A stretch of DNA of 64,000 nt from Parahalioglobus pacificus (lineage in GTDB: Bacteria > Pseudomonadota > Gammaproteobacteria > Pseudomonadales > Halieaceae): assembly GCF_014652275.1 (NCBI RefSeq), contig NZ_BMYM01000001.1:930001-994000 (forward strand). Reading direction: 5' to 3'. The position numbers and the translations under genes are program-made. The notes under the pieces were generated by a model that was not told where the DNA came from, did not search any database, and worked only from the letters and a program-made list of their open reading frames with translations. This document shows, piece by piece, positions 38,980-50,984 of the stretch (positions are counted from its first letter, which is position 1; each line of letters begins with the position of its first letter).

Positions 38980-40269
38980 TTAGCGATCGTCCAGAGCGAC
39001 GAAGTCGCGCTGTGTGTGACCGGTGTAGAGCTGGCGTGGGCGGCCGATGCGGTAGCTGCCAGAAATCATTTCGTTCCAGTGGGCAATCCATCCAACGGTG
39101 CGGCCCACAGCGAAGATCACGGTGAACATGCTGGTTGGGATGCCGATGGCCTTGAGGATAATGCCAGAGTAGAAGTCCACGTTGGGGTAGAGCTTCTTCT
39201 GGATGAAGTACTCGTCTTCCAGCGCGATCTCTTCCAGGCGCTTGGCGATCTTAAGCAGCGGATCGTCTTCGAGGCCTAGCTCTGCGAGTACTTCGTCGGC
39301 CGCTTCTTTCATCACCTTCGCACGCGGGTCGAAGTTTTTATAAACGCGGTGCCCGAAGCCCATCAGTCGGAAGGGGTCTTCCTTATCTTTCGCGCGGGCT
39401 ACGAACTCGTCGATACGAGAGACGTCACCGATCTCTTCCAGCATCTCCAATACGGCTTCGTTGGCGCCGCCATGGGAGGGGCCCCACAGTGCGGCGATGC
39501 CGGCAGCGATACAGGCGAAGGGGTTGGCGCCAGATGAACCGGCCAGGCGGACGGTTGAGGTGGATGCGTTCTGCTCATGATCGGCATGCAGCAGGAAGAT
39601 GCGATCCATGGCTTTGGCGAGCACGGGGCTTACATTGCTGGGCTCGCAGGGGTTGCCAAACATCATGTGCAGGAAGTTTTCTGCGTAGCCCATATTGTTG
39701 TCCGGGTACATGAATGGCTGGCCGATAGAGAACTTGTAGCTCATGGCAGCCAGCGTTGGCATTTTCGCGATGAGTCGGAACGCGGCTACCTGGCGGTGGT
39801 GCTCATCAGAGATGTCCAGCGAGTCGTGGTAAAAGGCCGACAGCGCACCAACGACGCCACACATAATGGCCATGGGATGGGCATCACGGCGGAACCCGTT
39901 GAAGAAGGTGCGGATCTGCTCGTGCACCATCGTGTGATTATGGACCGTTTCTACAAAGGTTTTCTTTTGCTCTGCGCTTGGCAACTCTCCGTAAAGGAGC
40001 AGATAGCAGGTTTCCAGGTAGTCCGATTTTTCAGCCAGCTGTTCAATCGGGTAACCGCGGTGTAACAGAACGCCTTTGCCACCATCGATGTAGGTGATTT
40101 GGGATTCGCAGGAAGCGGTGGAAACGAAGCCCGGGTCGTAGGTGAACATGCCTTTGGCAGTGAGTCCGCCTACATCGACCACGTCGGGTCCAAGATTGCC
40201 GGAGTAGATCGGCAGCTCAATAGCCTCATCCAGGCCATCGACGTGAAGGGTCGCTTTTTTGTCGCTCAT
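38980..40269 (-). CDS. gltA: Citrate synthase GltA (type II)
   Basis: The 429-residue enzyme condenses oxaloacetate and acetyl-CoA. The catalytic triad is His266 in GPSHGGANE, His307 in [13 protein letters not shown] and Asp365 in NVDFYSGI. Length and N-terminal domain ([13 protein letters not shown]) match the hexameric, NADH-sensitive type II enzyme of gram-negative bacteria. It is transcribed divergently from sdhCDAB, the classical gltA-sdh arrangement, from its own promoter (40306-40333) and stops at a strong terminator. Confidence 0.97.
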   Translation of the reverse strand: MSDKKATLHVDGLDEAIELPIYSGNLGPDVVDVGGLTAKGMFTYDPGFVSTASCESQITYIDGGKGVLLHRGYPIEQLAEKSDYLETCYLLLYGELPSAEQKKTFVETVHNHTMVHEQIRTFFNGFRRDAHPMAIMCGVVGALSAFYHDSLDISDEHHRQVAAFRLIAKMPTLAAMSYKFSIGQPFMYPDNNMGYAENFLHMMFGNPCEPSNVSPVLAKAMDRIFLLHADHEQNASTSTVRLAGSSGANPFACIAAGIAALWGPSHGGANEAVLEMLEEIGDVSRIDEFVARAKDKEDPFRLMGFGHRVYKNFDPRAKVMKEAADEVLAELGLEDDPLLKIAKRLEEIALEDEYFIQKKLYPNVDFYSGIILKAIGIPTSMFTVIFAVGRTVGWIAHWNEMISGSYRIGRPRQLYTGHTQRDFVALDDR

Positions 40270-40305
40270 TACGTGTTCCTGAGTCGTACTTCGGAGGGGA
40301 CGACA

Positions 40306-40333
40306 ACTATAAGGTCTACGTCGGTGTTGTCAA
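40306..40333 (-). promoter_or_regulatory. gltA: gltA promoter
   Basis: On the minus strand TTGACA (40333-40328) and TATAGT (40311-40306) are separated by 16 bases, a near-consensus sigma-70 promoter. The predicted start gives a leader of about 30 bases. Confidence 0.7.
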
Positions 40334-40455
40334 TTGATCTGGCTCTAAACAGCGCTATTTGTAAGTGTATTGTTGCGATTGGCGCCGATCACGTTTGGCG
40401 AAAATCGAAGACGATCGAGGCAATTGGGTTGGGGCGGCCAAACCTCACCTGACGT

Positions 40456-40484
40456 TTGTAATTGTGCGCGCAAGTGCCTATAAT
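40456..40484 (+). promoter_or_regulatory. sdhCDAB promoter
   Basis: TTGTAA (40456-40461) and a perfect TATAAT (40479-40484) are separated by 17 bases. Transcription would begin near 40491, giving a leader of about 95 bases before the sdhC GTG, long enough for post-transcriptional control. Confidence 0.7.
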
Positions 40485-40584
40485 TTCGCGCGTTTCAGAG
40501 CCTGTAGGCACCGAAAATTGGCCTGAAGCCGGCATAGCCGACCTTATTATCCGCCCTCGGGCGTCAAACCATGGTATCTGCATC

Positions 40585-40959
40585 GTGAAAGACAATCGTC
40601 CTGTCAATCTGGACATCGGCAGCATGAAACTGCCGATAACCGCATACGCATCGATCACGCACCGAGTCTCTGGTGTATTCCTTTTTGTCGGCGTCGGGCT
40701 TCTCATCTGGATGCTTGATGCCAGCCTCAGCAGTCCCGAAAGCTTCGCGTCGCTAACAAACACCTTAACCTCTGTGCCCGTAAAGTTGCTGCTGTGGGCA
40801 GTGCTGGCAGGGGCTGCTTATCACTCGGTGGCGGGCATCAAGCACCTGATTATGGACTTTGGTATCGGCGAGAGCCTTGAAGGCGGCGTCATGGGTGCAC
40901 GCATCGTGATTGCGAGCGCGGTTGTACTCACTCTTCTTGCGGGGGCATGGATATGGTAA
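40585..40959 (+). CDS. sdhC: Succinate dehydrogenase cytochrome b556 subunit SdhC
   Basis: The 124-residue membrane subunit has three helices. The N-terminal SITHRVSGVFLF holds the Ser/Arg quinone-site region, and YHSVAGIKHLIMDFG contains the heme-ligand histidine. It anchors SdhAB and, with SdhD, passes electrons to ubiquinone. The GTG at 40585 gives the conserved N-terminus (VKDNRPVNLD); an upstream in-frame ATG lies near the promoter and is not used. It overlaps sdhD by 13 bases. Confidence 0.94.
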   Translation: MKDNRPVNLDIGSMKLPITAYASITHRVSGVFLFVGVGLLIWMLDASLSSPESFASLTNTLTSVPVKLLLWAVLAGAAYHSVAGIKHLIMDFGIGESLEGGVMGARIVIASAVVLTLLAGAWIW

Positions 40960-41312
40960 CGGCAGTCACTAGTTTTGGTCGCTCAGGTCTGTCTGATTGG
41001 TTGGTGCAGCGTGTCAGCGCCGTTATCCTTCTGGCGTATTTCATTACTTTGGGTGTCAGCATCGGCGACGGCGTGACTTACGCCGAGTGGAAGGCCCTGT
41101 TTGAGCAGACCTGGATGCGCGTATTCAGCGTCATGGCGGTCTTATCGCTGGCGGCTCACGCGTGGATCGGTATCTGGGCTGTGCTCACCGACTACCTCAC
41201 AGAGCGCATGATGGGCGCCAAGGGCAATGTCTTACGATTTGTTTGCCAGATTCTCAGTAGCCTGGCGATCTTTGTTTATGTGATCTGGACTATCCAGATC
41301 CTCTGGAGTTAA
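40947..41312 (+). CDS. sdhD: Succinate dehydrogenase membrane anchor SdhD
   Basis: The 121-residue protein has three helices and the conserved AHAWIGIWAVLTDYL segment, with a heme-ligand histidine and the Asp-Tyr pair near the quinone. The N-terminal SDWLVQRVSAVILLAY is typical. The start is ATG at 40947 or the in-frame ATG two codons on; both lie in the tail of sdhC. It forms the quinone-reducing membrane domain with SdhC. Confidence 0.94.
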   Translation: MDMVTAVTSFGRSGLSDWLVQRVSAVILLAYFITLGVSIGDGVTYAEWKALFEQTWMRVFSVMAVLSLAAHAWIGIWAVLTDYLTERMMGAKGNVLRFVCQILSSLAIFVYVIWTIQILWS

Positions 41313-41318
41313 TGAGGC

Positions 41319-43091
41319 ATGACAGCAATGCGAACCATCTCCTTTGACGGTGTAATTGTTGGCGGCGGCGGTGCAGGTATGCGCGCTGCGTTGCAGCTGG
41401 CGCAGTCCGGCTACAAGACTGCGGTGATCACCAAGGTCTTCCCGACACGCTCTCACACCGTGTCCGCTCAGGGCGGTATCACCTGCGCTATCGCAAGCGC
41501 AGATCCCAACGACGATTGGCGGTGGCATATGTATGACACCGTCAAGGGTTCCGATTACATCGGTGACCAGGACGCCATTGAATATATGTGTAGCGTGGGC
41601 CCCGAAGCGATCTTCGAGCTTGAGCACATGGGATTACCGTTCTCGCGTACCGAAGAAGGCCGCATTTACCAGCGTCCCTTTGGCGGGCAGTCCAAGAATT
41701 TCGGGGAGGGCGGTCAGGCTGCCCGTACCTGCGCAGCCGCGGACCGAACCGGTCACGCCCTGCTGCATACGCTTTACCAGAACAACATGAAGAACAACAC
41801 AGTGTTCTTCAATGAGTGGTTTGCAACTGACCTGGTGAAAAACCAGGATGGTGCGGTTGTCGGCGTAATCGCGATCTGCATCGAGACGGGCGAAACGGTC
41901 TTCGTGAAGTCCAAAGCAACCGTATTTGCCACCGGTGGTGCGGGCCGTATCTATGCATCAACCACCAACGCGCACATCAATACCGGTGACGGTATTGGCA
42001 TGGCGCTGCGCGCGGGCTTCCCCGTGCAGGATATTGAGATGTGGCAGTTCCACCCCACGGGCATCCACGGTGCCGGCACGCTGGTGACCGAGGGTTGCCG
42101 GGGCGAGGGTGGATACCTCATTAATAAGGACGGTGAGCGTTTCATGGAGCGTTATGCGCCCAACGCAAAAGATCTAGCAGGCCGTGATGTCGTTGCCCGC
42201 TCGATGGTGCTGGAGATCTTAGAAGGCCGCGGCTGTGGCCCCGAGGGTGACCACGTATTCCTGAAGTTGGATCATCTTGGCGAGGAAGTGCTGGAGAGCC
42301 GCTTGCCAGGTATCTGTGAGCTGTCACGCACCTTCGCGCACGCCGATCCCGTGAAGGAGCCCATTCCAGTGGTGCCAACCTGTCACTATATGATGGGTGG
42401 TATCCCCACTAACGTGCACGGGCAGGCTCTCACCGTTGATGCGCAGGGTAATGACCACATCATCCCCGGTCTGTATGCCTGCGGTGAGGCGGCTTGTGTG
42501 TCCGTTCATGGCGCCAACCGGCTTGGCGGTAACTCCTTGCTGGACCTGGTGGTCTTCGGGCGGGCCTCTGGCCTGTTCATCGAAGAGGCACTGCGTGAAG
42601 GTATTGAAATGCGTGACGCGTCAAACACTGATCTCGAAGAGGCCAACCAGCGTTTGCAGTCACTTAACGCAAGCGAAGGTGGTGAGAAAGTCGCTGACCT
42701 GCGTAAAGAACTGCAAAACACCATGCAGAACCACTTTGGCGTATTCCGCAACGGTGAGTTTATGCAGGAAGGCATCAAGAAGCTGGCAGACCTGCGCGGG
42801 CGGGTAGAGAACTGCCGACTGGATGACAAGAGCGGCGCGTTCAATACGGCGCGTATCGAAGCTCTGGAACTGCAGAACCTGTTCGAGGTGGCGGAAGCTA
42901 CGGCGATCACTGCAGAGGGTCGCAAGGAAAGTCGTGGTGCCCATGCGCGCGAAGACTTCCAGGAGCGCGACGACGAAAACTGGCTGTGTCACTCCATGTA
43001 CTACCCCGCGGACAAGCGCGTGGGCAAGCGCGATGTGAACTTCACGCCGCGCACCGTCGATACCTTTGAACCGAAAATTCGGACTTACTAA
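41319..43091 (+). CDS. sdhA: Succinate dehydrogenase flavoprotein subunit SdhA
   Basis: The 590-residue FAD protein oxidises succinate to fumarate. It has the dinucleotide motif [13 protein letters not shown], the covalent FAD histidine in [10 protein letters not shown] (His46), and active-site residues in [19 protein letters not shown]. Length and C-terminal [13 protein letters not shown] match Sdh of gammaproteobacteria. It follows sdhD after 6 bases and precedes sdhB by 13 bases. Confidence 0.98.
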   Translation: MTAMRTISFDGVIVGGGGAGMRAALQLAQSGYKTAVITKVFPTRSHTVSAQGGITCAIASADPNDDWRWHMYDTVKGSDYIGDQDAIEYMCSVGPEAIFELEHMGLPFSRTEEGRIYQRPFGGQSKNFGEGGQAARTCAAADRTGHALLHTLYQNNMKNNTVFFNEWFATDLVKNQDGAVVGVIAICIETGETVFVKSKATVFATGGAGRIYASTTNAHINTGDGIGMALRAGFPVQDIEMWQFHPTGIHGAGTLVTEGCRGEGGYLINKDGERFMERYAPNAKDLAGRDVVARSMVLEILEGRGCGPEGDHVFLKLDHLGEEVLESRLPGICELSRTFAHADPVKEPIPVVPTCHYMMGGIPTNVHGQALTVDAQGNDHIIPGLYACGEAACVSVHGANRLGGNSLLDLVVFGRASGLFIEEALREGIEMRDASNTDLEEANQRLQSLNASEGGEKVADLRKELQNTMQNHFGVFRNGEFMQEGIKKLADLRGRVENCRLDDKSGAFNTARIEALELQNLFEVAEATAITAEGRKESRGAHAREDFQERDDENWLCHSMYYPADKRVGKRDVNFTPRTVDTFEPKIRTY

Positions 43092-43104
43092 GAGGCACTC
43101 ATTG

Positions 43105-43812
43105 ATGTTGCAAGTCAGTATCTATCGCTATAACCCGGAGACTGATGCCGAACCCCGTATGGAAGACTTCCAGGTCGACACCGGCGGTAAGGACGTAATG
43201 GTTCTCGATGTGCTGGAGATGGTTAAGGCACAACAGGACAGCAGTGTTACCTATCGTCGTTCCTGCCGCGAAGGCGTCTGTGGCTCTGACGGCTTGAACA
43301 TGAACGGTAAGAACGGACTGGCCTGCATCACGCCGTTGTCCGATGCTGTGAAGAACAACAAGCTGGTTATCCGCCCGCTACCGGGCCTTCCGGTGATCCG
43401 TGACCTGGTCGTGGATATGAGCCTCTTCTACGCCCAGTATGAGAAAGTTCAGCCGTACCTGCAGAACAACACTCCCGCACCGGCGATCGAGCGTTTGCAG
43501 ACGCCGGAGGATCGCGCCAAGTTAGATGGACTTTATGAGTGCATCCTGTGCGCGTGTTGCTCAACCAGCTGTCCGTCTTTCTGGTGGAACCCCGATCGCT
43601 TTATTGGCCCCGCTGGCCTGTTGCAATCTTACAGATTCCTGGCAGACAGCCGCGACCAGGCCACTGATGAGCGCCTGGCCAAGCTGGATGACCCGTTCAG
43701 CGTATTCCGCTGTCACGGCATCCAAAACTGTGTGAACGTCTGCCCCAAGGGCTTGAATCCCACACGGGCGATCGGCCATATCAGGAATATGCTGCTTTCA
43801 CGCGCGACCTGA
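43105..43812 (+). CDS. sdhB: Succinate dehydrogenase iron-sulfur subunit SdhB
   Basis: The 235-residue protein carries three clusters. The [2Fe-2S] motif is CREGVCGSDGLNMNG with a later Cys in GLAC; an Asp stands where some enzymes have the third Cys, as in the E. coli protein. The [4Fe-4S] site is CILCACCSTSC and the [3Fe-4S] site CHGIQNC with a later CPKGLNP. The ATG at 43105 gives the conserved N-terminus LQVSIYRYNPE. It links SdhA electrons to the membrane quinone. Confidence 0.97.
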   Translation: MLQVSIYRYNPETDAEPRMEDFQVDTGGKDVMVLDVLEMVKAQQDSSVTYRRSCREGVCGSDGLNMNGKNGLACITPLSDAVKNNKLVIRPLPGLPVIRDLVVDMSLFYAQYEKVQPYLQNNTPAPAIERLQTPEDRAKLDGLYECILCACCSTSCPSFWWNPDRFIGPAGLLQSYRFLADSRDQATDERLAKLDDPFSVFRCHGIQNCVNVCPKGLNPTRAIGHIRNMLLSRAT

Positions 43813-43903
43813 CCTTAAGTTAGGTCTGCAAACTACTGAAATGTAAGTAGCTTTGTGGGTTTCGCCTTACCCGGGTGACACTCACACAAAAAAGGTAATT
43901 ATT

Positions 43904-43939
43904 AGCGCCCCGGTCGGCTTAGCCCCGCACCGGGGCGCT
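43904..43939. repeat. Long GC-rich inverted repeat in the sdhB-sucA gap
   Basis: AGCGCCCCGGT (43904-43914) and ACCGGGGCGCT (43929-43939) form a perfect 11-bp stem with a 14-base loop. On the plus strand no T-run follows; on the minus strand an AT-rich stretch with T-run follows. A second short hairpin (CCGGC 43957-43961 with GCCGG 43967-43971) lies closer to sucA. They may lower read-through or protect transcript ends between sdh and suc. Confidence 0.5.
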
Positions 43940-44001
43940 GCTACACTGTAGTGAGTCCGGCCAAAAGCCGGTGGCCGTTACCCAACCCGGAATAGGGCAC
44001 A

Positions 44002-46857
44002 ATGCAAGAGAGCGCCATGGAACTCCTTCGTAAGAGTTCCCATATTGCTGGTGGCAATGCCACCTACGTTGAAGATCTTTACGAACAGTATTTAGTCGAC
44101 CCCAATGCCGTTCCAGAGCAATGGCGCGATTATTTTGACAAACTGCCTCTGGTCGAAACCGAAATTACCCAGATTCAGGATGTCCCGCACTCCACCATCC
44201 GTGAGCGTTTCGCCCAGATCAGCAAACTGCGCGTCCGCACAGACGCGACGGTTGCACATGACTCGCAGGCGACCGAGTACGAGCGTAAGCAGGTCAGGGT
44301 TGTTCAGCTGATTTCTGCCTATCGTCAGCGTGGACACCAGAAAGCCAAGTTGGACCCTTTAAACCTCGCGGTTCGTGAACATGTGCCGGATCTTGAGCTG
44401 GGTTTCCACGAGCTCTCTGGCGCAGACATGGACACCGTGTTCCAGGTGGGCAGCCTGCACATCGGCAAAGCGGACGCCTCACTGGGTGAAATCGTTGAGG
44501 CCCTTGAGCGCACCTATTGCCATACAGTAGGTGCAGAGTTTATGCACATCACCGATACCTCCCAGCGCCATTGGGTGATGTCTCGCATGGAGTCGGTGCG
44601 CAGTGCCCCTGATTACAGCAACGATGTGCGCACGCAGCTACTGCGGCGCCTCATCAAGGCGGAAGGGCTGGAGAAGTCACTGGGTTCCAAGTACCCGGGC
44701 ACCAAGCGATTCGGGCTGGAAGGCGGCGAGAGCCTGATCCCCATGCTCGCCGAGATGGTGCAGCGCTGTGGCTCTTACGGAGCCAAGGAAATGGTTATCG
44801 GCATGGCTCACCGCGGGCGCCTCAACGTGCTGGTGAACATTTTCGGCAAGAATCCGGGTGATCTGTTTGCCGAGTTTGAGGGCAGGGCGCAGTACGACAG
44901 CTCTGGCGACGTGAAGTATCACCAGGGCTTTTCGTCCAATATCATGACGCCGGGCGGCGAACTGCACCTGGCCCTGGCGTTTAATCCCTCGCACCTTGAA
45001 ATTGTATCTCCGGTAGTAGAAGGCTCCGTGCGCGCACGTCAGGATCGGCGCAAGGACATCCTGGGGTCGGCGGTAGTGCCCATCGTGATTCACGGTGATG
45101 CGGCATTTGCCGGCCAGGGCGTGGTCATGGAGACATTCCAGATGTCACAGACCCGCGCCTACGGCACTGGCGGCACTGTGCATATCGTGATCAATAATCA
45201 GGTGGGTTTCACCACCAGCAAGCGTGAGGATGCGCGCTCAACGGAATATTGCACCGACGTCGCGAAAATGGTGCAGGCGCCGATTTTCCATGTGAACGCG
45301 GATGATCCGGAAGCGGTGTTGTTCGTCACTCAGATGGCGGTCGATTTCCGCAATGAGTTCAAGAAAGACGTTGTTATCGACCTGATTTGTTACCGCCGCC
45401 GGGGCCACAACGAGGCTGACGAACCGTCAACGACGCAGCCGGCCATGTACCAGGCGATCCGCAAGCACAAGACAACCCGCGATCTGTACGCAGAGCACCT
45501 GACCAACCTTGGCGTTATCACCGCTGAGGCAGATCAGTTGTTGGTTGATGGCTATCGGGATTCTCTGGATCGCGACGAACCGCTGGTCAGTAGCCTTGTA
45601 TCGGAACCGGATCCCTCGAGTTTTGTCGATTGGTCGCCGTACCTCAACCACGCATGGGACATGGATTGCGACACGCGCATGGACTTGCCAGCCTTGCAGA
45701 CGTTGGCTCGCGACACCAATACGCCACCGGAAGGCTTCCCCATTCACCGACAGGTTGCAAAGATTCTTGAGGATCGCCGCAAAATGGCCGCTGGTGCCCA
45801 GCCCGTCAACTGGGGTATGGCGGAAACGCTGGCCTATGCGACTCTGCTGGAAGATGGCCACCCTGTGCGAATCACCGGTCAGGACGTCGGTCGCGGCACG
45901 TTCTCTCATCGCCACGCAGTGCTCCATAACCAAAGCGAAGAGAGCAGCTACATTCCTCTGCAGCATGTGAGCGAAGACCAGGCGCCCTTCGTGATTCTCG
46001 ATTCACTGCTGTCGGAAGAGGCAGTGCTGGCCTTCGAGTACGGCTACGCGACAACCTCACCCAAAGGGCTGGTTATCTGGGAGGCTCAGTTCGGTGATTT
46101 CTGTAATGGCGCCCAGGTGGTCATCGACCAGTTCATTACCTCGGGCGAGCACAAGTGGGGGCGCCTGTGCGGCCTGACGATGTTGCTGCCACACGGCTAT
46201 GAAGGGCAGGGCCCGGAACATTCATCGGCCCGACTTGAACGCTTTATGCAGCTTTGCGCCGAACATAATATCCAGGTCTGTGTGCCGAGCACGCCAGCGC
46301 AGGTGTATCACATGCTCAGGCGTCAGGCCTTGCGCCCCTTGCGCAAGCCGCTGGTCGTCATGTCACCCAAGAGCTTACTGCGCCACAAAGAAGCTGTATC
46401 GACGCTTGAGGAATTGGCCGAAGGCAGATTCCACAACGTGCTCGATGAAGCAGAGCCACTGGATAAGTCCAAGGTGAAGCGCGTCGTTCTCTGTGCGGGC
46501 AAGGTTTATTACGACCTGCTGGCAGCGCGCCGGGAGCGCGAGATAGACGACATCGCGTTGCTGCGTCTGGAACAGCTGTATCCCTTCCCGGAGCACGAGT
46601 TGCAGGCGGTGCTGGCGGAGTACCCCAATCTTGAGGATGCGGTTTGGTGTCAGGAGGAGCCCATGAATCAGGGCGCCTGGTACGCCAGTCAGCACCATAT
46701 GCGTCGCGTTATTCACCGCCATAAGGTGGATGTCTATCTGCGTTATGTAGGCCGTGAAGCGTCAGCCGCCCCCGCAGCAGGCTACATGGCCTTGCACCTG
46801 GAACAACAACAAGCATTTATCGATGAAGCCCTGGGCGATATGCCCTGGGGAAATTGA
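44002..46857 (+). CDS. sucA: 2-oxoglutarate dehydrogenase E1 component SucA
   Basis: The 951-residue ThDP enzyme decarboxylates 2-oxoglutarate and transfers the succinyl group to SucB. The N-terminal SucB-binding segment (NATYVEDLYEQYLVDPNAVP) is present. The ThDP-binding and active-site areas include GMAHRGRLNVLVN and GDAAFAGQG, then ICYRRRGHNEADEPS. Length is normal. The annotated ATG has GGAATAGGG upstream; a second ATG is four codons later. It opens the sucAB-lpd-sucCD part of the block, 189 bases after sdhB. Confidence 0.97.
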   Translation: MQESAMELLRKSSHIAGGNATYVEDLYEQYLVDPNAVPEQWRDYFDKLPLVETEITQIQDVPHSTIRERFAQISKLRVRTDATVAHDSQATEYERKQVRVVQLISAYRQRGHQKAKLDPLNLAVREHVPDLELGFHELSGADMDTVFQVGSLHIGKADASLGEIVEALERTYCHTVGAEFMHITDTSQRHWVMSRMESVRSAPDYSNDVRTQLLRRLIKAEGLEKSLGSKYPGTKRFGLEGGESLIPMLAEMVQRCGSYGAKEMVIGMAHRGRLNVLVNIFGKNPGDLFAEFEGRAQYDSSGDVKYHQGFSSNIMTPGGELHLALAFNPSHLEIVSPVVEGSVRARQDRRKDILGSAVVPIVIHGDAAFAGQGVVMETFQMSQTRAYGTGGTVHIVINNQVGFTTSKREDARSTEYCTDVAKMVQAPIFHVNADDPEAVLFVTQMAVDFRNEFKKDVVIDLICYRRRGHNEADEPSTTQPAMYQAIRKHKTTRDLYAEHLTNLGVITAEADQLLVDGYRDSLDRDEPLVSSLVSEPDPSSFVDWSPYLNHAWDMDCDTRMDLPALQTLARDTNTPPEGFPIHRQVAKILEDRRKMAAGAQPVNWGMAETLAYATLLEDGHPVRITGQDVGRGTFSHRHAVLHNQSEESSYIPLQHVSEDQAPFVILDSLLSEEAVLAFEYGYATTSPKGLVIWEAQFGDFCNGAQVVIDQFITSGEHKWGRLCGLTMLLPHGYEGQGPEHSSARLERFMQLCAEHNIQVCVPSTPAQVYHMLRRQALRPLRKPLVVMSPKSLLRHKEAVSTLEELAEGRFHNVLDEAEPLDKSKVKRVVLCAGKVYYDLLAARREREIDDIALLRLEQLYPFPEHELQAVLAEYPNLEDAVWCQEEPMNQGAWYASQHHMRRVIHRHKVDVYLRYVGREASAAPAAGYMALHLEQQQAFIDEALGDMPWGN

Positions 46858-46886
46858 TTGAACCGGCATTTCACTAAGGAATAGAA

Positions 46887-48098
46887 ATGGCTATTGATAT
46901 CAAAGCGCCCACCTTCCCAGAGTCAGTTGCAGACGGCGAAGTGGCCGTTTGGCACAAGAAAGAGGGCGATTCGGTCACCCGCGACGAGCTGCTGGTAGAG
47001 ATCGAAACTGACAAGGTTGTGATGGAAGTGGTTGCGCCTGAAAGCGGCGTTATCACCAAGATCACCGCACAGGAAGGCGAGACAGTTGCTAGCGAGGCCC
47101 CTCTGGCGGTGCTGGAACCGGGCGCCGTGGCAGAAACGGCTCCCGCTGCCGATGCTGCAGAGGCAGCAGCCCCCGCAGCTGAAGAAACTGCCGGCGGTGA
47201 TGCCGCTGGCATCGCCGGCCCCGCTGCGCGCCAGATGATCGAGGAAAACAAGCTCGACCCTTCCGCCATCACCGGTACCGGCAAGGGCGGACGTATTACC
47301 AAAGAAGACGTCGTCAAGCACATGAAGTCTGGCGCAGCAGCGGCCCCGGCAACTACGCCTGCCGCTGCTACGCCGCCTGCGCAGCCTACCGGAGAGCGTA
47401 TCGAGAAACGTGTGCCCATGACGCGCATGCGCGCACGGATCGCTGAGCGACTGCTGGACGCTTCTCAGGAAACTGCCATGCTGACCACCTTCAACGAGGT
47501 GAACATGGCGCCGGTGATGGAGCTTCGTCGCAAGTACAAGGATCAGTTTGAGAAAACCCACAACGGCACTCGCCTGGGTTTCATGGGCTTTTTCGTGAAG
47601 GCGGCTTGTGAGGCCCTGAAGCGCTTCCCCGAGGTGAACGCGTCCATCGACGAGAATGACATTGTTTACCACGGTTATCAGGATATCGGCGTGGCGGTGT
47701 CCACTAACGACGGTCTGGTAGTGCCGGTTCTTCGTGATGCGGACTTCATGAGCGTTGCCGATGTGGAAGCGGCGATTGCTGACTTTGGCGCGCGCGCCAA
47801 AGAAAAGAAACTCACCATCGATGACATGACCGGGGGAACCTTTACCGTGTCAAACGGTGGTGTGTTTGGCTCGTTGATGTCGACCCCCATCCTGAACCCG
47901 CCCCAGACGGGTATTCTGGGCATGCACAAAATCCAGGAGCGCCCGATGGCGGTGAATGGTGAGGTGGTGATCCTCCCGATGATGTATCTGGCGCTGTCTT
48001 ACGATCATCGCCTGATCGACGGTAAAACGGCGGTGCAGTTCCTGGTTGCCATTAAGGACCTGATTGAGGATCCGGCGCGAATCTTGTTGCAACTGTAA
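46887..48098 (+). CDS. sucB: Dihydrolipoyl succinyltransferase SucB (E2)
   Basis: The 403-residue E2 core has one lipoyl domain with Lys43 in [10 protein letters not shown], an Ala/Pro-rich linker (about 80-108), a peripheral subunit-binding domain ([11 protein letters not shown] and [11 protein letters not shown]), a second Ala/Pro linker, and the catalytic domain with [12 protein letters not shown] (His374, Asp378). It moves succinyl groups to CoA. It lies 29 bases after sucA with a usable GGAATAG ribosome site. Confidence 0.97.
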   Translation: MAIDIKAPTFPESVADGEVAVWHKKEGDSVTRDELLVEIETDKVVMEVVAPESGVITKITAQEGETVASEAPLAVLEPGAVAETAPAADAAEAAAPAAEETAGGDAAGIAGPAARQMIEENKLDPSAITGTGKGGRITKEDVVKHMKSGAAAAPATTPAAATPPAQPTGERIEKRVPMTRMRARIAERLLDASQETAMLTTFNEVNMAPVMELRRKYKDQFEKTHNGTRLGFMGFFVKAACEALKRFPEVNASIDENDIVYHGYQDIGVAVSTNDGLVVPVLRDADFMSVADVEAAIADFGARAKEKKLTIDDMTGGTFTVSNGGVFGSLMSTPILNPPQTGILGMHKIQERPMAVNGEVVILPMMYLALSYDHRLIDGKTAVQFLVAIKDLIEDPARILLQL

Positions 48099-48111
48099 TC
48101 CGCGTTGACAG

Positions 48112-48142
48112 TTGCCGGCGGTTCTCATTGGGCGGCCGGCAA
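48112..48142. repeat. Inverted repeat in the sucB-lpd gap
   Basis: TTGCCGG (48112-48118) pairs with CCGGCAA (48136-48142) around a 17-base loop. The gap is 150 bases, one of the longest inside the suc region, and the hairpin lacks a T-run. It may be an RNA-processing or stability site rather than a terminator. Confidence 0.35.
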
Positions 48143-48209
48143 GACCAGAGACTAGAGAGGCGGGTCAGCGACTCCAGCTGGTCATCCTGAACGTGGCGGT
48201 TGGCAATGA

Positions 48210-49688
<1,479 letters not shown>

Positions 49689-49813
49689 AAGGTTGGTAAT
49701 ACACCCGTGGTTTACCCTACAATCCACCGCCAGACACTGACTCTCACCCCGGTTTCGGGCGGCAACGCCCGGCAACCGATTTTATTCCAAGCAGCAAAGC
49801 AACAGGACAGAAA

Positions 49814-50983
49814 ATGAACCTTCATGAGTATCAGGGCAAACAGCTGTTTGCCGAATACGGTCTGCCCGTTTCCCAGGGGTACGCAGTCGATACCCCGGAA
49901 GAAGCGGTTGAAGCAGCCGACAAAATCGGCGGCGATATGTGGGTAGTTAAGGCACAGGTACACGCCGGTGGCCGAGGTAAGGCCGGCGGTGTGAAGCTGG
50001 TTAAGACCAAAGAAGAAATTCGGGATTTCGCCGCCAACTGGCTGGGCAAAAACCTGGTGACCTACCAGACCGATGAAAATGGCCAGCCCGTGGCCAAAAT
50101 TCTGGTGGAATCCTGCACTGATATCGCAGAAGAGCTGTATCTGGGCGCAGTGGTTGATCGCGCCACGCGGCGCATCGTTTTCATGGCGTCTACCGAAGGT
50201 GGTGTGGAGATTGAAAAGGTTGCCGAGGAGACGCCTGAGAAGATCCTGCGTGCAACCATTGACCCTCTGGTCGGCGCTCAGCCTTACCAGGGGCGTGAGT
50301 TGGCCTTCAAACTGGGCCTGCAGGGCGATCAGATCAAGCAGTTCGTGAAAATCTTCCTCGGCCTGGCGCAGTTGTTCCAGGAGAAGGATTTGGCGTTGAT
50401 TGAAATCAACCCGCTGGTGATTACGGATCAGGGCAATCTGCACTGTCTGGATGCCAAGCTCGGTGTTGATGGCAATGCGCTTTACCGCCAGAAGGGCTTG
50501 CAGGCGATGCATGACCCCTCACAGGAAGACGAGCGCGAGGCGCACGCCGCACAGTGGGAACTGAATTACGTGGCATTGGACGGCAATATTGGCTGCATGG
50601 TCAACGGTGCTGGCCTGGCCATGGGTACCATGGACATTGTAGCCCTGCACGGCGGCTTTCCTGCCAACTTCCTCGACGTGGGTGGCGGCGCCACCAAAGA
50701 GCGTGTCTCGGAGGCCTTCAAGATCATTCTGTCTGACGACAACGTGAAGGCGGTACTGATCAACATCTTCGGCGGCATCGTCCGCTGCGACCTGATCGCA
50801 GAGGGTGTGATTGGCGCGGTTGAAGAAATCGGTGTGAAAGTGCCGGTGGTTGTTCGCCTCGAAGGAAATAATGCTGAGCTGGGCCAGAAAGTCCTGGCCG
50901 ACAGTGGACTGAATATTATTGCTGCTACCAGCCTCACCGATGCTGCTGAGCAGGCAGTGAAAGCCGCGGGAGGAGCCGCCTGA
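49814..50983 (+). CDS. sucC: Succinyl-CoA synthetase beta subunit SucC
   Basis: The 389-residue ATP-grasp protein starts with [16 protein letters not shown], the family signature, and contains [17 protein letters not shown], which binds nucleotide, and IEINPLVIT for metal binding. It forms with SucD the enzyme that turns succinyl-CoA into succinate while making ATP or GTP. It begins 125 bases after lpd, with ACAGGAC before the ATG, and is one base from sucD. Confidence 0.98.
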   Translation: MNLHEYQGKQLFAEYGLPVSQGYAVDTPEEAVEAADKIGGDMWVVKAQVHAGGRGKAGGVKLVKTKEEIRDFAANWLGKNLVTYQTDENGQPVAKILVESCTDIAEELYLGAVVDRATRRIVFMASTEGGVEIEKVAEETPEKILRATIDPLVGAQPYQGRELAFKLGLQGDQIKQFVKIFLGLAQLFQEKDLALIEINPLVITDQGNLHCLDAKLGVDGNALYRQKGLQAMHDPSQEDEREAHAAQWELNYVALDGNIGCMVNGAGLAMGTMDIVALHGGFPANFLDVGGGATKERVSEAFKIILSDDNVKAVLINIFGGIVRCDLIAEGVIGAVEEIGVKVPVVVRLEGNNAELGQKVLADSGLNIIAATSLTDAAEQAVKAAGGAA

Positions 50984-50984
50984 A

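Larger units (their letters stand above)
40270..40584. other. Divergent regulatory region between gltA and sdhC
   Basis: This 315-base gap holds outward-facing promoters for both TCA units, with about 120 bases between the two -35 elements. I see no credible small gene. A TTGGCGCCGAT stretch near 40380 and GGCGGCCAAA near 40434 lie between the promoters, but I cannot assign them to a regulator. Confidence 0.6.

Noticed and set aside
43105-43812. Apparent missing cysteine in the [2Fe-2S] motif of SdhB (Asp in CGSD)
   Set aside because: The E. coli enzyme has the same Asp at this position and is functional, so it is not a defect.
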